Source: Stenopsyche tienmushanensis (lineage: Eukaryota; Arthropoda; Insecta; Trichoptera; Stenopsychidae). From it: a DNA stretch of 64,000 nucleotides. Both the position numbers and the translations under genes were made by a program. The stretch is from NCBI GenBank assembly GCA_008973525.1, contig WACJ01000320.1, positions 1 to 64,000 of the forward strand, read 5' to 3'. Under the pieces are notes generated by a model. The model was not told the origin of the DNA. It was given only the letters and a program-made list of their open reading frames with translations, and did no database searches. Numbering within the stretch: the stretch's first letter is position 1; each line of letters starts with the position of its first letter. Positions 1-11,700 of this stretch are shown here, one piece after another.

Positions 1-3000
1 CTGCGGTGAGGTGCCGACAAGGCGCAGGAAGGATGAATGTAGCACTGAATCGGATTTATTTTTTTCGCGAGGCGTATCGAGCGTCGAGTCGTTTTGCTTA
101 CAAAATTACGTTTACGTCTGCGTTTACGTTTACGTTACAGGAAGGATGAACGTAGCACTGAATCGGATTTATTTTTTTCGCGAGGCGTATCGAGCGTCGA
201 GTCGTTTTGCTTACAAAATTACGTTTACGTCTACGTTTACGTTTTACAGTATATTATAATGTAATGCACGTAATTTTCGTTAGGACAAGATGGAACGATC
301 TTACTGATGATGGGGGCCCTTTTGGAGGGCTCCATTTGGAGGGCGCAACCCCGGCGGCGAGGCGGAGCCCCTGCGGTGAGGTGCCGACAAGGCGCAGGAA
401 GGATGAATGTAGCATTGAATCGGATTTATTTTTTTCGCGAGGCGTATCGAGCGTCAAGTCGTTTTGCTTACAAAATTACGTTTACGTCTACGTTTACGTT
501 TTACAGTATATTATAATGTTATGCACGTAGTTTTCGTTAGGACAAGATGGAACGATCTTACTGATGATGGGGGCCCTTTTGGAGGGCTCCATTTGGAGGG
601 CGCAACCCCGGCGGCGAGGCGGAGCCCCTGCGGTGAGGTGCCGACAAGGCGCAGGAAGGATGAATGTAGCACTGAATCGGATTTATTTTTTTCGCGAGGC
701 GTATCGAGCGTCGAGTCGTTTTGCTTACAAAATTACGTTTACGTCTGCGTTTACGTTTACGTTACAGGAAGGATGAACGTAGCACTGAATCGGATTTATT
801 TTTTTCGCGAGGCGTATCGAGCGTCGAGTCGTTTTGCTTACAAAATTACGTTTACGTCTACGTTTACGTTTTACAGTATATTATAATGTAATGCACGTAA
901 TTTTCGTTAGGACAAGATGGAACGATCTTACTGATGATGGGGGCCCTTTTGGAGGGCTCCATTTGGAGGGCGCAACCCCGGCGGCGAGGCGGAGCCCCTG
1001 CGGTGAGGTGCCGACAAGGCGCAGGAAGGATGAATGTAGCATTGAATCGGATTTATTTTTTTCGCGAGGCGTATCGAGCGTCAAGTCGTTTTGCTTACAA
1101 AATTACGTTTACGTCTACGTTTACGTTTTACAGTATATTATAATGTTATGCACGTAGTTTTCGTTAGGACAAGATGGAACGATCTTACTGATGATGGGGG
1201 CCCTTTTGGAGGGCTCCATTTGGAGGGCGCAACCCCGGCGGCGAGGCGGAGCCCCTGCGGTGAGGTGCCGACAAGGCGCAGGAAGGATGAATGTAGCATT
1301 GAATCGGATTTATTTTTTTCGCGAGGCGTATCGAGCGTCAAGTCGTTTTGCTTACAAAATTACGTTTACGTCTACGTTTACGTTTTACAGTATATTATAA
1401 TGTTATGCACGTAGTTTTCGTTAGGACAAGATGGAACGATCTTACTGATGATGGGGGCCCTTTTGGAGGGCTCCATTTGGAGGGCGCAACCCCGGCGGCG
1501 AGGCGGAGCCCCTGCGGTGAGGTGCCGACAAGGCGCAGGAAGGATGAATGTAGCACTGAATCGGATTTATTTTTTTCGCGAGGCGTATCGAGCGTCGAGT
1601 CGTTTTGCTTACAAAATTACGTTTACGTCTGCGTTTACGTTTACGTTACAGGAAGGATGAACGTAGCACTGAATCGGATTTATTTTTTTCGCGAGGCGTA
1701 TCGAGCGTCGAGTCGTTTTGCTTACAAAATTACGTTTACGTCTACGTTTACGTTTTACAGTATATTATAATGTAATGCACGTAATTTTCGTTAGGACAAG
1801 ATGGAACGATCTTACTGATGATGGGGGCCCTTTTGGAGGGCTCCATTTGGAGGGCGCAACCCCGGCGGCGAGGCGGAGCCCCTGCGGTGAGGTGCCGACA
1901 AGGCGCAGGAAGGATGAATGTAGCATTGAATCGGATTTATTTTTTTCGCGAGGCGTATCGAGCGTCAAGTCGTTTTGCTTACAAAATTACGTTTACGTCT
2001 ACGTTTACGTTTTACAGTATATTATAATGTTATGCACGTAGTTTTCGTTAGGACAAGATGGAACGATCTTACTGATGATGGGGGCCCTTTTGGAGGGCTC
2101 CATTTGGAGGGCGCAACCCCGGCGGCGAGGCGGAGCCCCTGCGGTGAGGTGCCGACAAGGCGCAGGAAGGATGAATGTAGCACTGAATCGGATTTATTTT
2201 TTTCGCGAGGCGTATCGAGCGTCGAGTCGTTTTGCTTACAAAATTACGTTTACGTCTGCGTTTACGTTTACGTTACAGGAAGGATGAACGTAGCACTGAA
2301 TCGGATTTATTTTTTTCGCGAGGCGTATCGAGCGTCGAGTCGTTTTGCTTACAAAATTACGTTTACGTCTACGTTTACGTTTTACAGTATATTATAATGT
2401 TATGCACGTAGTTTTCGTTAGGACAAGATGGAACGATCTTACTGATGATGGGGGCCCTTTTGGAGGGCTCCATTTGGAGGGCGCAACCCCGGCGGCGAGG
2501 CGGAGCCCCTGCGGTGAGGTGCCGACAAGGCGCAGGAAGGATGAACGTAGCACTGAATCGGATTTATTTTTTTCGCGTATCGAGCGTCGAGTCGTTTTGC
2601 TTACAAAATTACGTTTACGTTTTACAGTATATTATAATGTTATGCACGTAATTTTCGTTAGGACAAGATGGAACGATCTTACTGATGATGGGGGCCCTTT
2701 TGGAGGGCTCCATTTGGAGGGCGCAGCCCCGGCGGCGAGGCGGAGCCCCTGCGGTGAGGTGCCGACAAGGCGCAGGAAGGATGAATGTAGCACTGAATCG
2801 GATTTATTTTTTTCGCGAGGCGTATCGAGCGTCGAGTCGTTTTGCTTACAAAATTACGTTTACGTCTACGTTTACGTTTTACAGTATATTATAATGTTAT
2901 GCACGTAATTTTCGTTAGGATAAGATGGAACGATCTTACTGATGATGGGGGCCCTTTTGGAGGGCTCTATTTGGAGGGCTCTATTTGGAGGGCGCATCCC

Positions 3001-6000
3001 CGGCGGCGAGGCGGAGCCCCTGCGGTGAGGTGCCGACAAGGCGCAGGAAGGATGAATGTAGCACTGAATCGGATTTATTTTTTTCGCGAGGCGTATCGAG
3101 CGTCGAGTCGTTTTGCTTACAAAATTACGTTTACGTCTACGTTTACGTTTAGGTTACAGGAAGGATGAACGTAGTACTGAATCGGATTTATTTTTTTCGC
3201 GAGGCGTATCGAGCGTCGAGTCGTTTTGCTTACAAAATTACGTTTACGTCTACGTTTACGTTTTACAGTATATTATAATGTAATGCACGTAATTTTCGTT
3301 AGGACAAGATGGAACGATCTTACTGATGATGGGGGCCCTTTTGGAGGGCTCCATTTGGAGGGCGCAACCCCGGCGGCGAGGCGGAGCCCCTGCGGTGAGG
3401 TGCCGACAAGGCGCAGGAAGGATGAATGTAGCATTGAATCGGATTTATTTTTTTCGCGAGGCGTATCGAGCGTCGAGTCGTTTTGCTTACAAAATTACGT
3501 TTACGTCTACGTTTACGTTTTACAGTATATTATAATGTTATGCACGTAATTTTCGTTAGGACAAGATGGAACGATCTTACTGATGATGGGGGCCCTTTTG
3601 GAGGGCTCCATTTGGAGGGCGCAGCCCCGGCGGCGAGGCGGAGCCCCTGCGGTGAGGTGCCGACAAGGCGCAGGAAGGATGAATGTAGCACTGAATCGGA
3701 TTTATTTTTTTCGCGAGGCGTATCGAGCGTCGAGTCGTTTTGCTTACAAAATTACGTTTACGTCTACGTTTACGTTTTACAGTATATTATAATGTTATGC
3801 ACGTAATTTTCGTTAGGATAAGATGGAACGATCTTACTGATGATGGGGGCCCTTTTGGAGGGCTCTATTTGGAGGGCTCTATTTGGAGGGCGCATCCCCG
3901 GCGGCGAGGCGGAGCCCCTGCGGTGAGGTGCCGACAAGGCGCAGGAAGGATGAATGTAGCACTGAATCGGATTTATTTTTTTCGCGAGGCGTATCGAGCG
4001 TCGAGTCGTTTTGCTTACAAAATTACGTTTACGTCTACGTTTACGTTTAGGTTACAGGAAGGATGAACGTAGTACTGAATCGGATTTATTTTTTTCGCGA
4101 GGCGTATCGAGCGTCGAGTCGTTTTGCTTACAAAATTACGTTTACGTCTACGTTTACGTTTTACAGTATATTATAATGTAATGCACGTAATTTTCGTTAG
4201 GACAAGATGGAACGATCTTACTGATGATGGGGGCCCTTTTGGAGGGCTCCATTTGGAGGGCGCAACCCCGGCGGCGAGGCGGAGCCCCTGCGGTGAGGTG
4301 CCGACAAGGCGCAGGAAGGATGAATGTAGCATTGAATCGGATTTATTTTTTTCGCGAGGCGTATCGAGCGTCGAGTCGTTTTGCTTACAAAATTACGTTT
4401 ACGTCTACGTTTACGTTTTACAGTATATTATAATGTTATGCACGTAATTTTCGTTAGGACAAGATGGAACGATCTTACTGATGATGGGGGCCCTTTTGGA
4501 GGGCTCCATTTGGAGGGCGCAGCCTCGGCGGCGAGGCGGAGCCCCTGCGGTGAGGTGCCGACAAGGCGCAGGAAGGATGAATGTAGCACTGAATCGGATT
4601 TATTTTTTTCGCGAGGCGTATCGAGTGTCGAGTCGTTTTGCTTACAAAATTACGTTTACGTCTACGTTTACGTTTTACAGTATATTATAATGTTATGCAC
4701 GTAATTTTCGTTAGGACAAGATGGAACGATCTTACTGATGATGGGGGCCCTTTTGGAGGGCTCCATTTGCAGGGCGCAGCCCCGGCGGCGAGGCGGAGCC
4801 CCTGCGGTGAGGTGCCGACAAGGCGCAGGAAGGATGAATGTAGCACTGAATCGGATTTATTTTTTTCGCGTATCGAGTGTCGAGTCGTTTTGCTTACAAA
4901 ATTACGTTTACGTCTACGTTTAAGTTTTACAGTATATTATAATGTTATGCACGTAATTTTCGTTAGGATAAGATGGAACGATCTTACTGATGATGGGGGC
5001 CCTTTTGGAGGGCTCTATTTGGAGGGCGCATCCCCGGCGGCGAGGCGGAGCCCCTGCGGTGAGGTGCCGACAAGGCGCAGGAAGGATGAATGTAGCACTG
5101 AATCGGATTTATTTTTTTCGCGAGGCGTATCGAGCGTCGAGTCGTTTTGCTTACAAAATTACGTTTACGTCTACGTTTACGTTTTACAGTATATTATAAT
5201 GTTATGCACGTAATTTTCGTTGGGACAAGATGGAACGATCTTACTGATGATGGGGGCCCTTTTGGAGGGCTCCATTTGGAGGGCGCAGCCCCGGCGGCGA
5301 GGCGGAGCCCCTGCGGTGAGGTGCCGACAAGGCGCAGGAAGGATGAATGTAGCACTGAATCGGATTTATTTTTTTCGCGAGGCGTATCGAGCGTCGAGTC
5401 GTTTTGCTTACAAAATTACGTTTACGTCTACGTTTACGTTTTACAGTATATTATAATGTTATGCACGTAATTTTCGTTAGGATAAGATGGAACGATCTTA
5501 CTGATGATGGGGGCCCTTTTGGAGGGCTCTATTTGGAGGGCTCTATTTGGAGGGCGCATCCCCGGCGGCGAGGCGGAGCCCCTGCGGTGAGGTGCCGACA
5601 AGGCGCAGGAAGGATGAATGTAGCACTGAATCGGATTTATTTTTTTCGCGAGGCGTATCGAGCGTCGAGTCGTTTTGCTTACAAAATTACGTTTACGTCT
5701 ACGTTTACGTTTAGGTTACAGGAAGGATGAACGTAGTACTGAATCGGATTTATTTTTTTCGCGAGGCGTATCGAGCGTCGAGTCGTTTTGCTTACAAAAT
5801 TACGTTTACGTCTACGTTTACGTTTTACAGTATATTATAATGTAATGCACGTAATTTTCGTTAGGACAAGATGGAACGATCTTACTGATGATGGGGGCCC
5901 TTTTGGAGGGCTCCATTTGGAGGGCGCAACCCCGGCGGCGAGGCGGAGCCCCTGCGGTGAGGTGCCGACAAGGCGCAGGAAGGATGAATGTAGCATTGAA

Positions 6001-7437
6001 TCGGATTTATTTTTTTCGCGAGGCGTATCGAGCGTCGAGTCGTTTTGCTTACAAAATTACGTTTACGTCTACGTTTACGTTTTACAGTATATTATAATGT
6101 TATGCACGTAATTTTCGTTAGGACAAGATGGAACGATCTTACTGATGATGGGGGCCCTTTTGGAGGGCTCCATTTGGAGGGCGCAGCCTCGGCGGCGAGG
6201 CGGAGCCCCTGCGGTGAGGTGCCGACAAGGCGCAGGAAGGATGAATGTAGCACTGAATCGGATTTATTTTTTTCGCGAGGCGTATCGAGTGTCGAGTCGT
6301 TTTGCTTACAAAATTACGTTTACGTCTACGTTTACGTTTTACAGTATATTATAATGTTATGCACGTAATTTTCGTTAGGACAAGATGGAACGATCTTACT
6401 GATGATGGGGGCCCTTTTGGAGGGCTCCATTTGCAGGGCGCAGCCCCGGCGGCGAGGCGGAGCCCCTGCGGTGAGGTGCCGACAAGGCGCAGGAAGGATG
6501 AATGTAGCACTGAATCGGATTTATTTTTTTCGCGTATCGAGTGTCGAGTCGTTTTGCTTACAAAATTACGTTTACGTCTACGTTTAAGTTTTACAGTATA
6601 TTATAATGTTATGCACGTAATTTTCGTTAGGATAAGATGGAACGATCTTACTGATGATGGGGGCCCTTTTGGAGGGCTCTATTTGGAGGGCGCATCCCCG
6701 GCGGCGAGGCGGAGCCCCTGCGGTGAGGTGCCGACAAGGCGCAGGAAGGATGAATGTAGCACTGAATCGGATTTATTTTTTTCGCGAGGCGTATCGAGCG
6801 TCGAGTCGTTTTGCTTACAAAATTACGTTTACGTCTACGTTTACGTTACAGGAAGGATGAACGTAGTACTGAATCGGATTTATTTTTTTCGCGAGGCGTA
6901 TCGAGCGTCGAGTCGTTTTGCTTACAAAATTACGTTTACGTCTACGTTTACGTTTTACAGTATATTATAATGTAATGCACGTAATTTTCGTTAGGACAAG
7001 ATGGAACGATCTTACTGATGATGGGGGCCCTTTTGGAGGGCTCCATTTGGAGGGCGCAACCCCGGCGGCGAGGCGGAGCCCCTGCGGTGAGGTGCCGACA
7101 AGGCGCAGGAAGGATGAATGTAGCATTGAATCGGATTTATTTTTTTCGCGAGGCGTATCGAGCGTCGAGTCGTTTTGCTTACAAAATTACGTTTACGTCT
7201 ACGTTTACGTTTTACAGTATATTATAATGTTATGCACGTAGTTTTCGTTAGGACAAGATGGAACGATCTTACTGATGATGGGGGCCCTTTTGGAGGGCTC
7301 CATTTGGAGGGCGCAGCCTCGGCGGCGAGGCGGAGCCCCTGCGGTGAGGTGCCGACAAGGCGCAGGAAGGATGAATGTAGCACTGAATCGGATTTATTTT
7401 TTTCGCGAGGCGTATCGAGTGTCGAGTCGTTTTGCTT
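1..7437 (+). repeat. Satellite-like tandem array, 257-bp basic unit
   Basis: The array is cut by the left window edge. Successive copies of one landmark (the tttgcttacaaaattacg stretch) start at about 207, 464, 834, 1091, 1348, 1718, 1975, 2345, 2585, 2842, 3226, 3483, 3740, 4124, 4381, 4638, 4890, 5147, 5404, 5788, 6045, 6302, 6554, 6918 and 7175. The spacings are mostly 257 bp, with variants of 370 (an internal 113-bp duplication), 384 (that plus a 14-bp duplication), 364, 252 and 240 bp. Each unit has a GC-rich half and an AT-rich half ending in a short tttacg/tctacg microsatellite. Open frames cross the units in several phases, but their reading frame changes between units, so I do not call genes. 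Confidence 0.97.
3740..6654 (+). repeat. 1664-bp higher-order repeat inside the array
   Basis: The blocks starting at 3740 and 5404 have the same order of unit lengths (384, 257, 257, 252) and share rare variants: gcagcctcggcgg, atttgcagggcgcag, tcgagtgtcgag and gtttaagttttac. The shared block is therefore a large recent duplication with a 1664-bp period. A shorter higher-order period of 898 bp relates 2842 to 3740, and 627/884-bp periods relate the units before 2345. This points to unequal exchange or amplification of multi-unit blocks. Confidence 0.85.
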
Positions 7438-7486
7438 TTCGAGACGTTTACGTCTACGTTTACGTTTACGTTACAGGAAGGATGAA
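7438..7486. other. Inversion junction of the array
   Basis: The forward units stop inside the unit after ttttgctt. About 49 bp of microsatellite-like DNA follows (tttacg/tctacg repeats and a ggaaggatgaacg piece), and then units continue in the opposite orientation. The centre of a large imperfect palindrome lies here. Confidence 0.9.
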
Positions 7487-7965
7487 CGTAATTTTGTAAG
7501 CAAAACGACTCGACGCTCGATACGCCTCGCGAAAAAAATAAATCCGATTCAGTGCTACATTCATCCTTCCTGCGCCTTGTCGGCACCTCACCGCAGGGGC
7601 TCCGCCTCGCCGCCGGGGCTGCGCCCTCCAAATAGAGCCCTCCAAAAGGGCCCCCATCATCAGTAAGATCGTTCCATCTTGTACTAACGAAAATTACGTG
7701 CATAACATTATAATATACTGTAAAACGTAAACGTAGACGTAAACGTAATTTTGTAAGCAAAACGACTCGACACTCGATACGCCTCGCGAAAAAAATAAAT
7801 CCGATTCAGTGCTACATTCATCCTTCCTGCGCCTTGTCGGCACCTCACCGCAGGGGCTCCGCCTCGCCGCCGGGGTTGCGCCCTCCAAATGGAGCCCTCC
7901 AAAAGGGCCCCCATCATCAGTAAGATCGTTCCATCTTGTCCTAACGAAAATTACGTGCATAACAT
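7487..7965 (-). repeat. Inverted end of the tandem array
   Basis: Almost two units of the same 257-bp repeat are present as the reverse complement, running up to the first base of the LTR element. With the last forward units they form palindromic arms of about 450 bp separated by about 50 bp. Confidence 0.95.
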
Positions 7966-8390
7966 TGTAATGTACACCCTATTATCTACTAATTATCTAC
8001 TAAAACTTTCCATATCTTTTGTAAACAAGTTCAATTACCATCAATATCGCAGCATTGTCTATTTAAATTGATTTCGCCTTATGCACATAGAACATATTTA
8101 ATTTCCCCTCTTATCAAAAGTAAAAGCACGATATCGTGAAATTGAACTTGGATCTTTTCCTTGTAATAATTTAGTATATAAATGGTTCACAAACCATAAA
8201 TAATAAGAGTTTTATTTGGAGTCTAACATCGAGTGTTACGGCTGACAGCTAGCGACTAACCGTACTAGTAAGAGGAATACTCTGTGTCAGCCCAGACTAT
8301 CTTTACTCAAATACATTATAACGCAGTAAAAATAAATAGTATATAATAAAATATCAATACTTTTATTTACAACAACCACCACACGTCACA
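7966..8390 (+). repeat. 5' LTR
   Basis: The 425-bp LTR has TG...CA ends. A TATA-like tatataaat lies at about 8175-8183 and AATAAA-type signals follow near the right end, as expected for U3-R-U5 order. The left boundary is fixed by comparison with the 3' LTR: the preceding base is t here and g at 14323. The right boundary is fixed by the switch from attggcg here to tatgtg at 14749. Confidence 0.95.
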
Positions 8391-8392
8391 AT

Positions 8393-8412
8393 TGGCGCAG
8401 TCGGTAGGATTC
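8393..8412 (+). other. Primer-binding site, tRNA-Ser type
   Basis: TGGCGCAGTCGGTAGGATTC begins two bases after the LTR. It is complementary to the 3' end of insect tRNA-Ser (...GAATCCTACCGACTGCGCCA), and 297/17.6-type elements also use a tRNA-Ser primer. Confidence 0.9.
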
Positions 8413-8490
8413 TTCAATAAGGATTCTTCAACAAGGATACTTCAATAAGGATTCTTCAATAAGGATTCTTCAAGAAGGATTCATTCAAGG
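8406..8490 (+). repeat. 14-bp tandem repeat growing out of the PBS
   Basis: Five copies of aggattcttcaata (variants aca, ata, aga at the end, and one gatactt) are followed by a partial sixth. The first copy begins inside the primer-binding site, so each repeat carries its last bases (aggattc). The stretch lies in the untranslated leader before gag. Confidence 0.9.
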
Positions 8491-8734
8491 ATAAACACAA
8501 GGATCGTTCACGAAGGAACCAGCAGCCCGTGCAACCTTTGTCAAACATTCTGAGGTATCCGCGTGTGGTCTCCTCATCACCTCACAAGGACTCAGCAGCA
8601 CGTGCACCTTGAAGGAAGGAAGTCTAGCAGTACCAGCACAACCAAAGGCAGTCCTGCAAAATCTACTATGTTACACATGTAAGTGAGATATATACACTCG
8701 TTCCAAATCTTCTTCGGTACAATCATCAATCATC

Positions 8735-11700
8735 ATGTCAGTCAAGGAAGAAACCTCTCCGACCATTTCCATCGAGATGGCCGAAAAAATACTAACGCGA
8801 TTCGACGGTAACAAAAGCAATATTCACGAATTTATTGACAACTGTGATAAAGCTATAAATCTAGTTAAGCCTAATTTTAAGTCTCTTTTATTAATTTTAA
8901 TTGAAACTAAAATCACTGATAATGCTAGGGCTATGATTAGAAATAGAAACTTTGAAAACTGGGAGTCATTGCGAAATTATTTGCTCGATATTTACGGCGA
9001 AAAACGTACTCTTGGTCAATGGCAAATGGAATTAAACTCATGTAAACAAGAATTCAACGAAAGTGTAGCGAAATTCGCGAACCGAGTAGAAAACTGTTAC
9101 ATTAAATCTATCAATTGTCTAAAATCCGATTTAACGCGAGAATCTCGTATAGCCTGTACTGATCTTCTTAAAAATGAAACACTCAGTGTATTCATTTCCG
9201 GACTTTCAGGAAATATTTCTCTCATCGTAAAATCACAAAGACCAACTTCTTTAGAATCCGCAATTAGCATCGCGCTTCAAGAAGAACAAGAACAAAAATC
9301 CCGCGATGAAATTAGAAAATTTAATCATCGATCTAACTCTAAATTTTGCACAATATGCAACAAATCAAATCATACATCTGACAAATGTACATATAAAAAT
9401 AATAATAAATTTTGCTCTAACTGCGGAAAATCGGGCCACGAAACAAATAATTGTTTTTCGAAAAAGGTTCATCAAGTTAATTCTGAAAATAAAAAATTCT
9501 GCAACTATTGTAAAAAGACAGGGCACTTAATATCAGATTGCAGGAAAAGAGAATTCAATAACAAAAATAAATCGAATTCATACTCAAATCAACCCCGAAC
9601 GGTTTGTCACGTTTCGAAATTAAATAAAACCAGAATTTTAAATCTAAATAATGTCACATCCTATGTGAATGTTAACAGCAAGAATTCGATTCATAATCAT
9701 CTAAATCTTCTTTTAGACACGGGAGCTGACGTTTCCCTTGTTAAAATATCTTCACTAGATGAAGAAACCCTTATTGATTGCTCAAAAGTCATCACGTTAA
9801 ATGGAATCAACGATATTCCTGTAAAAACTATAGGTGTCGTCAATCTTCCTCTTAATTTTAACAATCATACGATTATTCATAAAATAAACATCATTCCTGA
9901 AACCACCAATATTCCGATGGATGGTCTTCTTGGAAATGATTTCTTACGTCGTGTCCACGCAAAAATATCTTATGAAACAAATCAATTGAAATTCTTCGAT
10001 GTGATTATCCCAATACATCATGAATTATCTAAATCAGAATCAAAATCTTCTAAATCTTCGGCATCCGCCAAAATTTCTAAATCTTTGCCAATTACTAAAT
10101 CTTCTAAATCCTTGGCATCCACTAAAATTTCTAAATCTTCTAAACCTTTGGCGTCCTCCGAAATCTTTAAATCATTGCCAACTACTAAATCGATCAACTT
10201 AAGTCCTCGAACAGAGACGTTTATATACGCAGATGTTCTTAACCCCGAAATAAACGAAGGAATCATATCGGACATTTCGACACCTCAAGGTGTATACATC
10301 TCAAAATCAATCGGAAAAGTCAATTCCGATAATAAAACTATCATATCCATCATAAACACAACGGAAGATCTTGTCACCCTTCCACGTATCAATCTTACTC
10401 TGGAACCTTTCGAAGAAACATGCAGTAGGTGTCTTATGACCGATGAAAATCAAAAATTAAAATATAAAAATATATTCAAATTCTCGTCAAACTTTAATAG
10501 TGAGTCCAGGAAAGACAAACTAATTGAAGCAATACGATCCGATCATTTAAATTATGAAGAAAAACAGTCAATATTTAATATATGCCATGATTTCAATGAT
10601 ATATTTTATTTACCGGGCGATAAACTAACGTCAACAGATTCTATCGTTCATTCAATACCAATTTCCTCGCAAACACCTATACATACAAAAACGTATCGTT
10701 ATCCAGAAGTACACAAACCAGAAGTCAATAAACAAATATCTGATATGCTAAATCAAAACATAATAAAGCCTTCGACATCACCGTGGTCATCTCCTTTATG
10801 GGTCGTACCCAAAAAGAAAGATGCCAGCGGAAAAATAAAATGGAGAATCGTCATAGATTATCGTAAATTAAACGAAGTAACAATTCCAGATGCATTTCCT
10901 ATTCCTCATGTAAACGAAATTCTCGATCAGTTAGGACATTCCAAGTATTTCACAACGTTAGATTTAGCCTCAGGCTTTCACCAAATCCAAATGGATCCAA
11001 ACGATAGTAACAAAACTGCATTTTCGACACCTTTGGGTCACTATCAATTTAATAGAATGCCTTTTGGACTTCGGAACGCACCAGCTACGTTTCAACGGTT
11101 GATGAACAATATATTGTCTGGCCTACAGGGAATTAAATGTTTTGTCTATTTAGACGACATTGTTGTTTACGCGGATTCAATTGAGAATCACAGTATTAAA
11201 CTTCGCGAAATATTCAATAGATTACGTATAAATAATCTTAAATTACAGCCAGATAAATGTGAATTCCTACGTAAGGAAGTAGCTTATCTTGGACATCAAA
11301 TTACTAATGAAGGTGTAAAACCTAATCCTGATAAAATCGAAGTGATTAAAAAATACCCCATTCCAAAATCCAGCAAAGATATTAAGGCTTTCCTAGGATT
11401 AGTTGGATATTATAGAAAATTCATAAAAGATTTCAGTAAAATCGCATTACCTCTTACAAAATTATTGAAGAAGGATACACCATTTGTTTTTGCCGAAAAA
11501 CAAATCAATTCATTCAATTCTCTAAAGGACCATTTAATCTCAGATTCCATTCTTCAATATCCTGATTTTAATAAACCATTTAATTTAACCACAGATGCAA
11601 GTAACTATGCTATCGGAGCAATCCTGTCTCAAGGTCCTATATCAGAGGATAAACCTCTAGCATTTGCATCTAGAACTTTAAATAATGCAGAATCAAATTA

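Noticed and set aside
207..7960. Many 60-220 aa open frames across the tandem array, on both strands
   Set aside because: They repeat with the satellite, change frame between units, mostly begin with TTG in AT-rich DNA, and have low-complexity RLRLR/VYVYV content from the tttacg microsatellite.
7487..7965. Reading the inverted satellite end as a terminal inverted repeat of the LTR element
   Set aside because: The LTR boundary is defined by the 3' copy at 14324, and the satellite does not recur at the right side.
10018..10275. Antisense 85-aa frame over the Ser/Lys-rich linker
   Set aside because: It is a shadow of the repetitive Gag-Pol linker; the acidic product mirrors the lysine codons.
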